17,628 bases of DNA from Microcaldota archaeon. GTDB lineage: Archaea > Micrarchaeota > Micrarchaeia > Norongarragalinales > UBA10210. A program made the translations under genes and the position numbers. Location: NCBI GenBank assembly GCA_013331595.1, contig DUGE01000025.1, forward strand, positions 1 through 17,628, in the 5' to 3' direction. Positions 1-7,144 of the stretch are shown one piece after another (position 1 is the stretch's first letter; every line of letters starts with the position of its first letter). The notes beneath the pieces were generated by a model, which was given only the letters and a program-made list of their open reading frames with translations, was not told where the DNA came from and did not search any database.

Positions 1-1
1 A

Positions 2-340
2 AGCTCGATAATGCTGGGAATGGGAGAGCAGGACGAAAGCGTTTTGAAAACCATGGACGACTTGCGCGCGGCACAATGCGACTTCATCACGTTCGGCCAG
101 TACCTGCGCCCAACCGAACGCGAGCTTCCGGTCTTCGAATACGTCGCGCCCGAAAAATTCGGGTGGTTTAAAGAAAGGGCGCTGGAAAAAGGATTCCTCT
201 ACTGCGCGTCGGGGCCGTTCGTGCGGAGCTCTTACCGGGCGGGGGAATTGTTCGTGAAAGCGCTGAAAGAAAAAACTGCAGTGCAGGAAAACGGGAAAGT
301 GGAAAGCCAAGCTAAAGGGATGGTGGTTGCAAGTGCCTGA
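2..340 (+). CDS. lipA: Lipoyl synthase, C-terminal part (cut by window edge)
   Basis: Lipoyl synthase is a radical-SAM enzyme that inserts two sulfur atoms into octanoyl groups bound to lipoyl domains. The reading frame is open from base 2, so the gene begins to the left of the window and the Cys-rich cluster-binding motifs are not visible. What remains is the family C-terminus: SSIMLGMGE, the segment [18 protein letters not shown], and the ending [15 protein letters not shown]. The serine of the RSSY motif is the known ligand of the auxiliary iron-sulfur cluster. A polar tail of about 25 residues follows and ends in MVVASA. The stop codon overlaps the E1 alpha start by 8 nt, which suggests co-transcription and translational coupling with the complex whose E2 it modifies. 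Identification is strong despite truncation. Confidence 0.95.
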   Translation, partial: SSIMLGMGEQDESVLKTMDDLRAAQCDFITFGQYLRPTERELPVFEYVAPEKFGWFKERALEKGFLYCASGPFVRSSYRAGELFVKALKEKTAVQENGKVESQAKGMVVASA

Positions 341-1412
341 AACGAAAATAGGTTTTGAAATCGAGAAACTGGAAATAATGGATTTGGACGGGAATGCGGA
401 TGCTTCGCTCGAGCCAAAGCTTTCCGGCGACACGCTCAAGCAAATGTACGAGAAAATGGTTTTGACGCGCGCTTTCGACAAGAAGGCATTCAACCTGCAG
501 AGGCAAGGCCGAAGTTATACCGTCGCGCAAGTGGAAGGGCAGGAGGCCTGCCAAGTGGGCAGCGTTTTTGCACTCGACATGAGCACAGACTGGATTTTCC
601 CCACCTACCGCGAGCACGGGGCGATGATTTGCGCGGGAATGCCTTTGGAAAGGATGTTCGCTTATTGGATGGGAAGCGAGGAGGGACTGCGCACGGAAAA
701 AAACATTTACCCCCTCACTATTGCGATTGCAACCCACTTGATTCACGCCGCGGGAATGGGGCTCGCGTTCAAAAACACAGGCAAGAAAGGCGTGACCATG
801 CCGTTCTTCGGCGACGGGGCGACAAGCGAAGGGGACACGATGGAAGCGTTGAATTTCGCAGGCGTGTTCAAAAGCCAGACGGTCTTCCTGTGCGAAAACA
901 ATTATTACGCCATTTCCGTGCCGTTTAAACTACAGACTGCCGCCAAAAGCATTGCGCAGAAGGCAATCGCGTTCGGGATGGACGGAATTCAGGTGGACGG
1001 GAACGACGCGTTGGCAGTCTACTCCGCATGCAAACAGGCAGCTGAAAAAGCAAGGAAAGGCGACGGGCCGACGCTAATAGAATGCCTCACTTATCGGTTC
1101 GGCGCGCACAGCACTGCCGACGATCCTTCAAAATACAGGCCTGCGGGCGAAGCTGAAGAATGGAAAAAGAAAGACCCGGTTCCGCGCTTTGAAAAATACT
1201 TGGCGAAAAAAGGGTTGTGGAACGGGGATTGCGGCAAGAAAACCTGGGACGACGCAACTGCAAAAGTGGAAGACGCGGTAGTCAAAGCCGAGGAGATAAT
1301 AAAACAATTGAACCCGCGGGACTTGCTGAAAAATGTCTGGGCTGGAGAACGACCAGCGCAATCGCTGGAACAGCAGGAAATGCTTGAAGAATTCTTGAAA
1401 GACGGGATTTGA
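333..1412 (+). CDS. pdhA: 2-oxoacid (pyruvate-type) dehydrogenase E1 alpha subunit
   Basis: Alpha subunit of the thiamine-diphosphate-dependent E1, which decarboxylates a 2-oxoacid and passes the acyl group to the E2 lipoyl arm. The ThDP/Mg motif is visible as GDG at residues 160-162, then 26 residues and NN at 189-190. Also seen are [10 protein letters not shown] near residue 90 and the active-site loop [12 protein letters not shown] near residue 260. I chose GTG at 333 because GGTGG lies 6 nt upstream (322-326). A TTG at 327 and an ATG at 378 are alternatives. The 359-residue length is normal for the alpha2beta2 E1 family. The HST-ADDP-KYR loop has features of both pyruvate and branched-chain enzymes, so the pyruvate label is conventional. 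It lies in an operon after lipA, but 205 nt separate it from E1 beta. Confidence 0.93.
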   Translation: MPETKIGFEIEKLEIMDLDGNADASLEPKLSGDTLKQMYEKMVLTRAFDKKAFNLQRQGRSYTVAQVEGQEACQVGSVFALDMSTDWIFPTYREHGAMICAGMPLERMFAYWMGSEEGLRTEKNIYPLTIAIATHLIHAAGMGLAFKNTGKKGVTMPFFGDGATSEGDTMEALNFAGVFKSQTVFLCENNYYAISVPFKLQTAAKSIAQKAIAFGMDGIQVDGNDALAVYSACKQAAEKARKGDGPTLIECLTYRFGAHSTADDPSKYRPAGEAEEWKKKDPVPRFEKYLAKKGLWNGDCGKKTWDDATAKVEDAVVKAEEIIKQLNPRDLLKNVWAGERPAQSLEQQEMLEEFLKDGI

Positions 1413-1617
1413 TTTTTGAAATTATGAAGTTGAAACGGCGCACGCAATTGGCTTAAGGCCCTCAGGTTGGAAACGAAAAATAAACGCAAATAAATAAAAC
1501 AAAAACAAGCGAAACAAAATGAAAAGTTGAAAAGCATTTTTTCAACAAAAGGAATTTTCAAGCAACTGCACACGCAAGAAATTTCCAAACATTAAGGACG
1601 CAAGAAAAGGTTTTGAA
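1413..1617 (+). other. Long A-rich gap between E1 alpha and E1 beta
   Basis: This 205-base stretch separates two subunits that are usually nearly adjacent. Bases about 1478-1525 are strongly A-rich with few T or G. They include AAATAAATAAAAC, which could hold a TATA-like element for an internal promoter. No credible coding frame is present: the ATG at 1424 opens only a 10-codon frame. A small hairpin lies at 1526-1546. The E1 beta start at 1618 is preceded only by a weak AAGG. The interval may be a leader with its own promoter or an inter-cistronic spacer; the sequence does not decide. Confidence 0.4.
1526..1546 (+). other. Small hairpin upstream of E1 beta
   Basis: GTTGAAAA (1526-1533) and TTTTCAAC (1539-1546) form a perfect 8-bp stem around a 5-nt loop. 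The stem is A/T-dominated and no T-run follows it, so it does not look like an intrinsic terminator. It could be an operator, an RNA processing site or chance in an A-rich tract. Confidence 0.3.
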
Positions 1618-2598
1618 ATGGCAACGCAAAAAATGACGGTGATTCAGGCGATTACGGACGCCATAGCGGTTGAAATGGCCCGCGACCCGAAGGTCGTAGT
1701 CCTGGGCGAGGACGTGGGCATTAACGGAGGCGTGTTCCGCGCTACGGACGGGCTTTTGCAAAAGTACGGCCCCGGCCGCGTGATGGACACCCCGCTCGCC
1801 GAAAGCGGCATCATCGGCTTCAGCGTCGGCCTTGCAGCAGGCGGGTTAAGGCCCATTGCTGAAGTGCAGTTCGACGGGTTTACCTACATCATGTTCCACC
1901 AGTTGAAGTACCACGCTTCGGAATTGCTCTACAAAACCCGCGGGAAAATCCCCGTTCCGCTTGTACTTCGCGCGCCATACGGCGGCGGAATAAGGGCTTT
2001 GGAATTTCACTCCGAGGCAGTTGAAGCATTCTTCTGCCACATGCCAGGACTGAAAGTCGTTTGCCCTTCCAATCCGTACGACGCAAAGGGAATGCTTATT
2101 GCTTCAATCCGCGACCCGGGCCCTGTCGTCTTCCTTGAGCCGAAGAGAATTTACCGCGCCGTCAAGGGCGAGGTACCCGAGGAAGATTACACGGTGCCTT
2201 TGGGTAAGGCGGCCATTGCCCGTGAGGGAAGCGACGTTACGGTAATCGCTTGGGGTGCCCCAGTCCACCAAGCTCTCGAGGCAGCTGAAATCGTTAAAGA
2301 CAAGGCGAGCGTTGAGGTCGTTGATTTGCGCACTCTCAACCCGCTTGACGAGGAAACCTTGTTGAACTCAGTGCGCAAGACTGGAAGGGCGATTGTAGTG
2401 CAGGAAGCGCCGGGCACCGGCGGGTTCGGCTCGGAAATCGCCGCGCTAATCCAGGAAAAAGCCTTGCTCGAGCTAAAGGCGCCAGTGATGCGCTTGACCG
2501 GGTTCGACATTCCCACGCCCTTGGCGCGCATGGAAGATTATCACGTTCCCAATCCAAAGCGCATCGCAAAATACGTCGACAAAATCATGTCGTTCTGA
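1618..2598 (+). CDS. pdhB: 2-oxoacid (pyruvate-type) dehydrogenase E1 beta subunit
   Basis: Beta subunit of the heterotetrameric E1. It completes the ThDP site at the alpha/beta interface and docks on the E2 binding domain. The protein is 326 residues, the usual length. Visible family signatures are VVVLGEDVGINGGVF near residue 28, DTPLAESGIIGFSVGLA with the conserved cofactor-activating glutamate at E62, the conserved histidine H131 in FHSEA, and VVCPSNPYDAKGML. The C-terminal transketolase domain shows VTVIAWG, VVDLRTLNPLD and VVQEAPGTGGFG. ATG at 1618 is chosen because the family starts with a short lead into the MTVIQAI-type helix. The ribosome-binding site is weak (AAGG about 10 nt upstream). 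The enzyme is intact, and substrate preference is unresolved as for the alpha subunit. Confidence 0.95.
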   Translation: MATQKMTVIQAITDAIAVEMARDPKVVVLGEDVGINGGVFRATDGLLQKYGPGRVMDTPLAESGIIGFSVGLAAGGLRPIAEVQFDGFTYIMFHQLKYHASELLYKTRGKIPVPLVLRAPYGGGIRALEFHSEAVEAFFCHMPGLKVVCPSNPYDAKGMLIASIRDPGPVVFLEPKRIYRAVKGEVPEEDYTVPLGKAAIAREGSDVTVIAWGAPVHQALEAAEIVKDKASVEVVDLRTLNPLDEETLLNSVRKTGRAIVVQEAPGTGGFGSEIAALIQEKALLELKAPVMRLTGFDIPTPLARMEDYHVPNPKRIAKYVDKIMSF

Positions 2599-2615
2599 TT
2601 TCTTGCTTAAAGTTA

Positions 2616-2627
2616 AGTTTATTTTTT
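2616..2627 (+). promoter_or_regulatory. T-rich tract: possible TATA box and/or terminator
   Basis: AGTTTATTTTTT lies 18 nt after the E1 beta stop. Its TTTATT part is centred about 35 nt before the next start (2656), which suits an archaeal TATA box giving a leader of about 10 nt. Its T6 run could equally act as a weak T-rich terminator for the upstream genes. The two readings cannot be separated from sequence. Confidence 0.35.
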
Positions 2628-2655
2628 GAAGCGCATTTACAATTAAGTGATTAAA

Positions 2656-2826
2656 ATGGACTTTGAAGGTAAAACTTGCGGCATTTGCAACAAAGGAAAA
2701 ATGCATTCTATTCGCGATGAAATCACTAAAGGCAGTTATGTCGAAGCGCTCAAGTGCGATTACTGCAAAGCAGTAAGCTTCACAGCGGAAAACATGAAAA
2801 AAATCGAAAGCATGGATGGGGCTTGA
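2656..2826 (+). CDS. Zinc-ribbon microprotein inside the dehydrogenase operon
   Basis: An open frame of 56 residues fills the space between E1 beta and E2. It begins MDFEGKTCGIC and contains a second knuckle KCDYC. The two CxxC pairs at residues 8-11 and 34-37 are the four-cysteine pattern of a treble-clef or zinc-ribbon fold. About 20 charged residues follow, ending in ESMDGA. GTGATT lies just upstream as a possible ribosome-binding site. The TGA stop directly abuts the ATG of the E2 gene, so the two are very likely translated from the same message. I do not recognise a named family. Small archaeal zinc-ribbon proteins of this size often bind proteins or nucleic acid. Its position suggests a role in assembly or control of the complex, but that is inference. 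Confidence 0.75.
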   Translation: MDFEGKTCGICNKGKMHSIRDEITKGSYVEALKCDYCKAVSFTAENMKKIESMDGA

Positions 2827-4071
2827 ATGTTTCTATTCAAATTCCCTGACGTTGGGGAAGGCATTCAGGAAGGCACGGTAGTGCGCGTCATAGTCAAGGA
2901 AGGCCAGGCAGTCAAGGGAGACGAACCCATGTTCGAAGTGGAAACAGACAAGGCGGTTGTGGAACTCCCAGCCCCGCAAACGGGGATAATACTCAAGGTT
3001 TACGTCCACCAGGGCGACGTCATCAAAGTCGGGCAGACGATAATCGCCATTGGCACGCAGGGCGAGAAAGCTCCTGAAAAGCCCGACGAAGGCCCGGCGC
3101 AAGCCCCGCACGTCGAAAAACCCATTTCACCCGGAGAGAAAGACAAGCCGCTAGTAACAGCAGTGCCTTCAGCAGGCGGAAAAACTGAAGTGCACGTTCT
3201 TGCCACTCCTGCCGTACGCGCATTGGCACAAAAACTTGGCGTTGACCTAGAAAAAGTTTCAGGAACAGGGCCAAGCGGGCGGATTATGCCTGACGACGTG
3301 GAAAAAGCGTCTAAAGCACCCAAACAGACGACCACAACAACGCCTGCGCCAGCGAGTGCAAAAGAAATGACTTTTGATGGGCCTGTTGACATAAAGCCTT
3401 TGACAACAATGCGCAGGGCTATTACGGACAGGATGACCAAGTGGCTTTCCATACCGCAGGCTGGAGTTTCCGAGGACATTGACATGACGCGGCTTTACGA
3501 ACTGCGCGAGCGCATGAAGAAAGAAAAGCCCGACCTCAAGCTCACCTACCTCGCTTTCATCGTCAAGGCAATAGCAAAAACGCTTGAAAAACACCCGATG
3601 CTTAACGCTTCGTTCATTTCCGAAGCGCAGGGAATCGCCTACAAGAAATACTACAGCATCGGAATAGCGACGGACACCGATCACGGCCTTGTTGTGCCAG
3701 TAGTCAAGAAAGCGGACGAAAAGAAAATCTCGGAAATCGCAAGAGAAATCGAAACCCTTGCAAGCACGGCACGGGAAAGGAAAATCCACTTGGACGACCT
3801 CCGCGGCGGTACTTTCACGATCACTAACGTAGGCAGTCTGGGTGGCGTTGCAACGGCGCCTGTAATCAACTTCCCTGAAAGCGGGATTATGGCGTTGAAC
3901 AAAATGCGCGACACTCCCGCAGTGTTCGAGGGCAAGATAACCTCGCGCAAAATCATGCGCGTGGACTTGGGCTTCGACCACAGGATTCTCGACGGCGCTG
4001 ATGCCGTAAGGTTCCTCATCGACTTCAAGGAATTGATGGAAAACCCGGAAAAGCTAATGGATTATTTTTGA
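2827..4071 (+). CDS. pdhC: Dihydrolipoamide acyltransferase (E2)
   Basis: Core of the 2-oxoacid dehydrogenase complex. It moves the acyl group from E1 to coenzyme A using a swinging lipoyl arm. The 414 residues show the full E2 layout. There is one lipoyl domain (about 1-77) with modifiable lysine K42 in EVETDKAVV, then a Pro/Glu-rich linker. A peripheral subunit-binding domain follows (about 124-161, LATPAVRALAQKLGV to GRIMPDDVEKA). A Thr/Pro/Ala linker leads to the catalytic domain (about 185-414), which has the active-site motif DHRILDG with H385 and D389. The start abuts the zinc-ribbon stop, and GATGGGGC just upstream may serve as the ribosome-binding site. The LipA and lipoate ligase genes in this window would both act on K42. 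Acyl specificity (acetyl or branched-chain) cannot be read with certainty. Confidence 0.96.
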   Translation: MFLFKFPDVGEGIQEGTVVRVIVKEGQAVKGDEPMFEVETDKAVVELPAPQTGIILKVYVHQGDVIKVGQTIIAIGTQGEKAPEKPDEGPAQAPHVEKPISPGEKDKPLVTAVPSAGGKTEVHVLATPAVRALAQKLGVDLEKVSGTGPSGRIMPDDVEKASKAPKQTTTTTPAPASAKEMTFDGPVDIKPLTTMRRAITDRMTKWLSIPQAGVSEDIDMTRLYELRERMKKEKPDLKLTYLAFIVKAIAKTLEKHPMLNASFISEAQGIAYKKYYSIGIATDTDHGLVVPVVKKADEKKISEIAREIETLASTARERKIHLDDLRGGTFTITNVGSLGGVATAPVINFPESGIMALNKMRDTPAVFEGKITSRKIMRVDLGFDHRILDGADAVRFLIDFKELMENPEKLMDYF

Positions 4072-4094
4072 TTGAAAAACGGTGAAACGAACAT

Positions 4095-5507
4095 ATGGTT
4101 GTTGGAGACATTCCTGACGCTGCGGACGTTGTGGTAATCGGAGCAGGGCCTGGCGGATACGTGGCGGCAATACGCGCTGCCCAGCTGGGCAAGGACGTGA
4201 TGCTTGTCGAGAAAGACAAGCTTGGAGGATTGTGCTTGAATTACGGCTGCATCCCATCCAAGAGCTTGATTCACACTGCGGACTTGGTCGAGCTTTTTTC
4301 CATGAAGCACGACAACGGCATTTCCGTTTCAGGCGTTTCATTCGACCCGGCGCAAATGAACGACTGGCGCGAGCGCGTAATCAAAAAACTGCGCGACGGA
4401 ATCGCGTTCCTCATGGAGAAAAACGGGGTTACGGTTAAAACGGGCGAGGCTTTCTTCGAAAGCTCGACGCGCGTGGGCATCCGCACCGAACACGGCGTTG
4501 AATTGGTCGACTTCAAGAACGCCGTAATCGCCACTGGCTCCCGCCCGCGGGAAGTGAAAGAGCTCCCTTTCGACGGCCAGATTATCATAAGCTCGAAGGA
4601 AGCGCTTGAACTGCGGAAAATACCCGAAAGCCTTTTGGTCGTAGGCGGGGGGTACGTGGGAATCGAAATGGGCGGAATGTACGCGAAGCTCGGAAGCAAG
4701 GTCACCATCGCCGAAGCACTGCCTTCAATCCTGGCGCAGGCAGATGCAGACGTGGTTTCACTCATGCGCAAGCAGCTTCAGGCAATGAACGTCAAGGTTT
4801 TGGAAAACGCCAAGCAAACTTCATTCTCTAAAACAAGCGACGGGAAGGCAACCGTAAAATACTCAATCAATGGTGCCGAGGAAACCGTCCAGGCGGACAA
4901 GATACTCATCTGCATAGGCCACGCTCCGGTCACGCAAGGCCTGGGGCTGGATAAAACGAAAGTCGAGCTTGACAAGTGGGGTTTCATTAAGGTAAACGAG
5001 CGCCTCCAGACGACTGATGCCGCAATTTACGCGGTGGGCGACGTTGCCGGACAACCGATGCTTGCTCATAAGGCGTTCATGCAAGGCAAGATTGCGGCCG
5101 GGGCAATCGCAGGAGAAAATGTGGCCTATAGCGACAGGGTTGTGCCGAGCGCGGTTTACTCCGACCCGGAAATAGCGAGCGTGGGCTTGAGCGAGCGCAA
5201 GGCGAAGGAACTGCTGCAGGACAACATCCTAGTCGGAAAATTCCCCCTGGCTGCGAGTGGCCGGGCGCTGACAATGGACAAGCGGTACGGGTTCGCGAAA
5301 GTAATCGCAAAGAAAGACACTCACGAGATAGTGGGCGTTACGGTGGTTGGGCCGAGCGCAAGCGACATCATCAGCGAGGCGGCGCTTGCGATGCAGCTGG
5401 GCGCTTTGCTGGAAGACGTTGCAGGCACGATCCACCCGCACCCGACGTTGAGCGAAGCCCTCAGTGAAGCGGCTGAAGACGCTCTTGGAAAAGCGATTCA
5501 CGTCTGA
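4095..5507 (+). CDS. lpdA: Dihydrolipoamide dehydrogenase (E3)
   Basis: FAD flavoprotein that reoxidises the E2 dihydrolipoyl arm and reduces NAD+. It is 470 residues and complete. Motifs seen are the FAD-binding VVVIGAGPGG at residues 12-21, redox-active cysteines C47 and C52 in GGLCLNYGCIPSK, the NAD-binding VVGGGYVGIEMG, the second FAD motif IYAVGDVAGQPMLAHKA, and the catalytic dyad H449/E454 in HPHPTLSEALSEAA. GGTGA at 4081-4085 sits 9 nt before the ATG. The protein ends EDALGKAIHV, a natural C-terminus for this family. The DNA encoding this ending (5475-5508) recurs twice downstream, at 6239-6272 and 7834-7860, so the gene end appears to be the source of the repeats that bound the accessory block. 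Confidence 0.97.
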   Translation: MVVGDIPDAADVVVIGAGPGGYVAAIRAAQLGKDVMLVEKDKLGGLCLNYGCIPSKSLIHTADLVELFSMKHDNGISVSGVSFDPAQMNDWRERVIKKLRDGIAFLMEKNGVTVKTGEAFFESSTRVGIRTEHGVELVDFKNAVIATGSRPREVKELPFDGQIIISSKEALELRKIPESLLVVGGGYVGIEMGGMYAKLGSKVTIAEALPSILAQADADVVSLMRKQLQAMNVKVLENAKQTSFSKTSDGKATVKYSINGAEETVQADKILICIGHAPVTQGLGLDKTKVELDKWGFIKVNERLQTTDAAIYAVGDVAGQPMLAHKAFMQGKIAAGAIAGENVAYSDRVVPSAVYSDPEIASVGLSERKAKELLQDNILVGKFPLAASGRALTMDKRYGFAKVIAKKDTHEIVGVTVVGPSASDIISEAALAMQLGALLEDVAGTIHPHPTLSEALSEAAEDALGKAIHV

Positions 5508-5508
5508 A
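5475..5508 (+). repeat. Direct repeat copy 1 (3' end of E3 gene, presumed original)
   Basis: These 34 bases encode the last codons of E3, its stop and one more base. They match 6239-6272 at 29 of 34 positions without gaps, including a 17-base identical run (5487-5503, ending in GCGATTCACGT). The core AAAGCGATTCACGT (5490-5503) recurs a third time at 7841-7854. Because a similar ending is normal for E3 proteins, this copy is the likely ancestor. Confidence 0.8.
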
Positions 5509-5520
5509 GCCCGAGGCAAA

Positions 5521-5553
5521 CATATTTATTCTACTTTTTCTACTTATTCTACT
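5521..5553 (+). promoter_or_regulatory. vapBC promoter with three 9-bp-spaced repeats (candidate operator)
   Basis: CATATTTATT (5521-5530) is a good archaeal TATA box about 25 nt before the expected start of transcription. TTCTACT follows three times, at 5529-5535, 5538-5544 and 5547-5553, with an exact 9-bp period. The repeats fill the space between the TATA box and the ribosome-binding site. Antitoxins of vapBC modules commonly repress their own promoter, so this is a plausible binding site for the neighbouring antitoxin. The repeats and their spacing are directly visible; the operator role is inferred. Confidence 0.55.
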
Positions 5554-5564
5554 AGGTGGAAAAC

Positions 5565-5849
5565 ATGGAGTATGCGAGCGTAAAAGTTTTCAAAACCACT
5601 TTAAAGAAAGCCAAGAGACTGAAGGGAAAGCTTATGCAGGAAGAGGGCGAAAGGACGAGCGACGCCGAGGTTTTCGACAGGGCGTTGAACGTGGCTCAGA
5701 AGTATGAGAACGACTTTTTGCATTCTACTAAAGGCAATTGGCAAGAGCTGAAGAAATTTGCAGGATCCTGGAAAATGAGCGACAGGGAAGCGCAAGAGCT
5801 CATAGATGAAATTTACGAGAGGCGAAAATCTTGGAGAAGGTTTGTTTAG
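5565..5849 (+). CDS. VapB-type antitoxin (first module)
   Basis: Small 94-residue protein directly upstream of, and overlapping, a PIN-domain toxin gene, which is the standard antitoxin position. It is rich in Lys and Glu and predicted to be helical. The N-terminus MEYASVKVFKTTLKKAKRLK looks like the start of a ribbon-helix-helix or similar DNA-binding domain. The C-terminal half carries the motif SWKMSDREAQELIDEIYERR, of the kind that wraps around PIN toxins. I chose ATG 5565 because AGGTGG (5554-5559) lies 5 nt upstream. An in-frame GTG at 5556 lies inside that site and is less likely. The antitoxin family is not named with certainty; the role rests on context and on the repeats in its promoter. 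Confidence 0.8.
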   Translation: MEYASVKVFKTTLKKAKRLKGKLMQEEGERTSDAEVFDRALNVAQKYENDFLHSTKGNWQELKKFAGSWKMSDREAQELIDEIYERRKSWRRFV

Positions 5850-6220
5850 ATACGAACGTAATCATCCAATTCATGAAAAACGACGGGCAAGTCGTTTCCA
5901 GGCTAGAAGACCTGGCTAAAACGCACGTTTTGGTCACAACCGTATTGAATTCGTTCGAGCTTTACGGCGGCATTTACCGAAAGAATGCACACAGGGAGGA
6001 AAAGGATGCCGAGCAAATTTTGGAAAAGATGGAAGTCATTGAGTTTGCGAAGGAAGACTCAAAACCAGCAGCGAAAATATTTTCAGACTTGATAAGGCAA
6101 GGGAAGGAAAGCTCGCCTGAAGATTCAATAATAGCTGCGCTGTGCTTGAAAAACAAGTGCAAGCTTTTTACGTTAAACCGGAAGCACTTCGAAAAAATCC
6201 CCGGATTGCAGATAGTCTAA
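5831..6220 (+). CDS. vapC: VapC-type PIN-domain toxin ribonuclease (first module)
   Basis: A 129-residue PIN domain, the magnesium-dependent RNase fold of VapC toxins, which typically cleave tRNA or rRNA. The acidic active site is complete: D7 in CLDTNVII, E43 in NSFELYGG and D98 in SPEDSIIAA. The late position is N116 in FTLNRKHF. The start is TTG at 5831, overlapping the antitoxin by 19 nt, with GAGAGGCG just upstream as ribosome-binding site. Such overlap is typical for toxin-antitoxin pairs and keeps the two products coupled. The gene lies between repeat copies 1 and 2, which marks the module as probably acquired. Confidence 0.9.
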   Translation: MEKVCLDTNVIIQFMKNDGQVVSRLEDLAKTHVLVTTVLNSFELYGGIYRKNAHREEKDAEQILEKMEVIEFAKEDSKPAAKIFSDLIRQGKESSPEDSIIAALCLKNKCKLFTLNRKHFEKIPGLQIV

Positions 6221-6238
6221 GCATCAAGCAGGCATGGC

Positions 6239-6272
6239 GAAGAGGGTTTAGGAAAAGCGATTCACGTTTGAA
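6239..6272 (+). repeat. Direct repeat copy 2 (orphan 3' end of E3 gene)
   Basis: The 34 bases match the E3 gene end at 29 positions. They still read EEGLGKAIHV then TGA in one frame, against EDALGKAIHV in E3. No start codon or gene body precedes it, since the frame is closed 18 nt upstream by the vapC stop. It is a displaced or duplicated gene end and not a gene. It also matches copy 3 through TAGGAA and the 16-base run AAAGCGATTCACGTTT. Confidence 0.75.
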
Positions 6273-6295
6273 ATTCTTGAAGAGGGCGTGGTTTC

Positions 6296-7045
6296 ATGGA
6301 AAAATACCCGGGCTTGCCTTGGAGTACGTCAATTGCCATTGCATTAATCCTATCACTAGGTTTTGTGCCGCTCTCACTCCTTTTCCTTCCACTATCAGTT
6401 TCATCCATAATGCTTGCATCAGTGTTTTTTGTCCTAGCCGCCCTTTTCCTGAGATTCACGCCGAACAAAGTAATGAGAAAAGGCGACAACATAGAGACGT
6501 TCATCAAAAAACACCGCTTTAGCAAAGCCGATTCAAAGGACGTGAAAAAAATTGAGACGGAAGAATTTACTTACAAGCTGGCCTTTGAAGAAAGTGGAAA
6601 TTACAATAACGCCAAAATCCATTTCGGTTCGCTTTTGGAAACCCCAACGAAAAAAGAAATACGCATTGGAGGCAAAGGGAAAAATAATTTAACTGCTTTC
6701 GAAGTGATTGCGGTTGAGGCAAAAAGGCCTTTTCCGCCAATGCAATTTTTTAGGGACGTCCCAATCATAAGCCAAGCAATCTACTTGAAAGAATTGGGGA
6801 GCGGAATGGAAGTAACCGCCCTTACGGACTCTAGTGGCACAAAATGGAAAATCATAGCTGAACCTCAGGAAAACGCAATAATAATACGGGAATCTTTGAA
6901 AGATTTTCTTGCCGCTTGCTCGCAGGCAAATGTATTTAGAGTCATAATGGCAGGCAAATACATCTTCGCAGTAATAAACGACCTGGATTTGTTCGAAAAA
7001 GACATCGAGCGCATCTTGGACAGGGCAAAGGCGGACATCGCGTGA
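6296..7045 (+). CDS. Membrane-anchored protein of unknown function
   Basis: Protein of 249 residues with two hydrophobic segments near the N-terminus (about 11-31 and 34-53) separated by a short turn. A mostly soluble domain of about 190 residues follows, presumably on the cytoplasmic side. The soluble part is a mix of predicted beta strands and a C-terminal helix (LFEKDIERILDRAKADIA). No catalytic motif, cysteine cluster or nucleotide-binding loop is visible, and I do not recognise a family. By eye the gene is richer in A and T than the dehydrogenase genes (for example a stretch of ATA codons near 6880). It begins 24 nt after repeat copy 2, with GAGGGCGTGG as a weak ribosome-binding site, and lies within the repeat-bounded block. 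Confidence 0.7.
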   Translation: MEKYPGLPWSTSIAIALILSLGFVPLSLLFLPLSVSSIMLASVFFVLAALFLRFTPNKVMRKGDNIETFIKKHRFSKADSKDVKKIETEEFTYKLAFEESGNYNNAKIHFGSLLETPTKKEIRIGGKGKNNLTAFEVIAVEAKRPFPPMQFFRDVPIISQAIYLKELGSGMEVTALTDSSGTKWKIIAEPQENAIIIRESLKDFLAACSQANVFRVIMAGKYIFAVINDLDLFEKDIERILDRAKADIA

Positions 7046-7144
7046 AGATTCTATTCGCTCTAGGCATGGCGCCGGCAAGGTGGAAAACCCGTTTGTGAAA
7101 GAAATAAAAGCACCATTTGAGTCTTCAGTTTGTGAGGTTTGCTT

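Noticed and set aside
1424..1456. Ten-codon frame starting ATG in the E1 alpha/E1 beta gap, considered as a regulatory leader peptide
   Set aside because: It is very short, has no ribosome-binding site, and is not followed by a terminator or an alternative hairpin.
3259..3981. Long minus-strand frame (240 codons) opposite the E2 gene
   Set aside because: It lies wholly antisense to a well-supported E2 coding region, and its product is a Cys/Arg-rich sequence with no family features. It arises from codon bias of the real gene.
5521..5553. TTCTACT repeats considered as a CRISPR or replication iteron array
   Set aside because: Units are 7 bases with 2-base spacers, only three copies, and sit inside a promoter. 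This fits an operator and not a CRISPR array or origin.
6221..6271. Short frame ending GKAIHV-stop as a real small gene
   Set aside because: It has no start codon between the vapC stop and its own stop. It is better explained as a displaced copy of the E3 gene end.
6142..6522. Plus-strand frame of 126 codons bridging vapC and the next membrane gene
   Set aside because: It overlaps two better-supported genes in other frames and runs through repeat copy 2. Its sequence has no family features.
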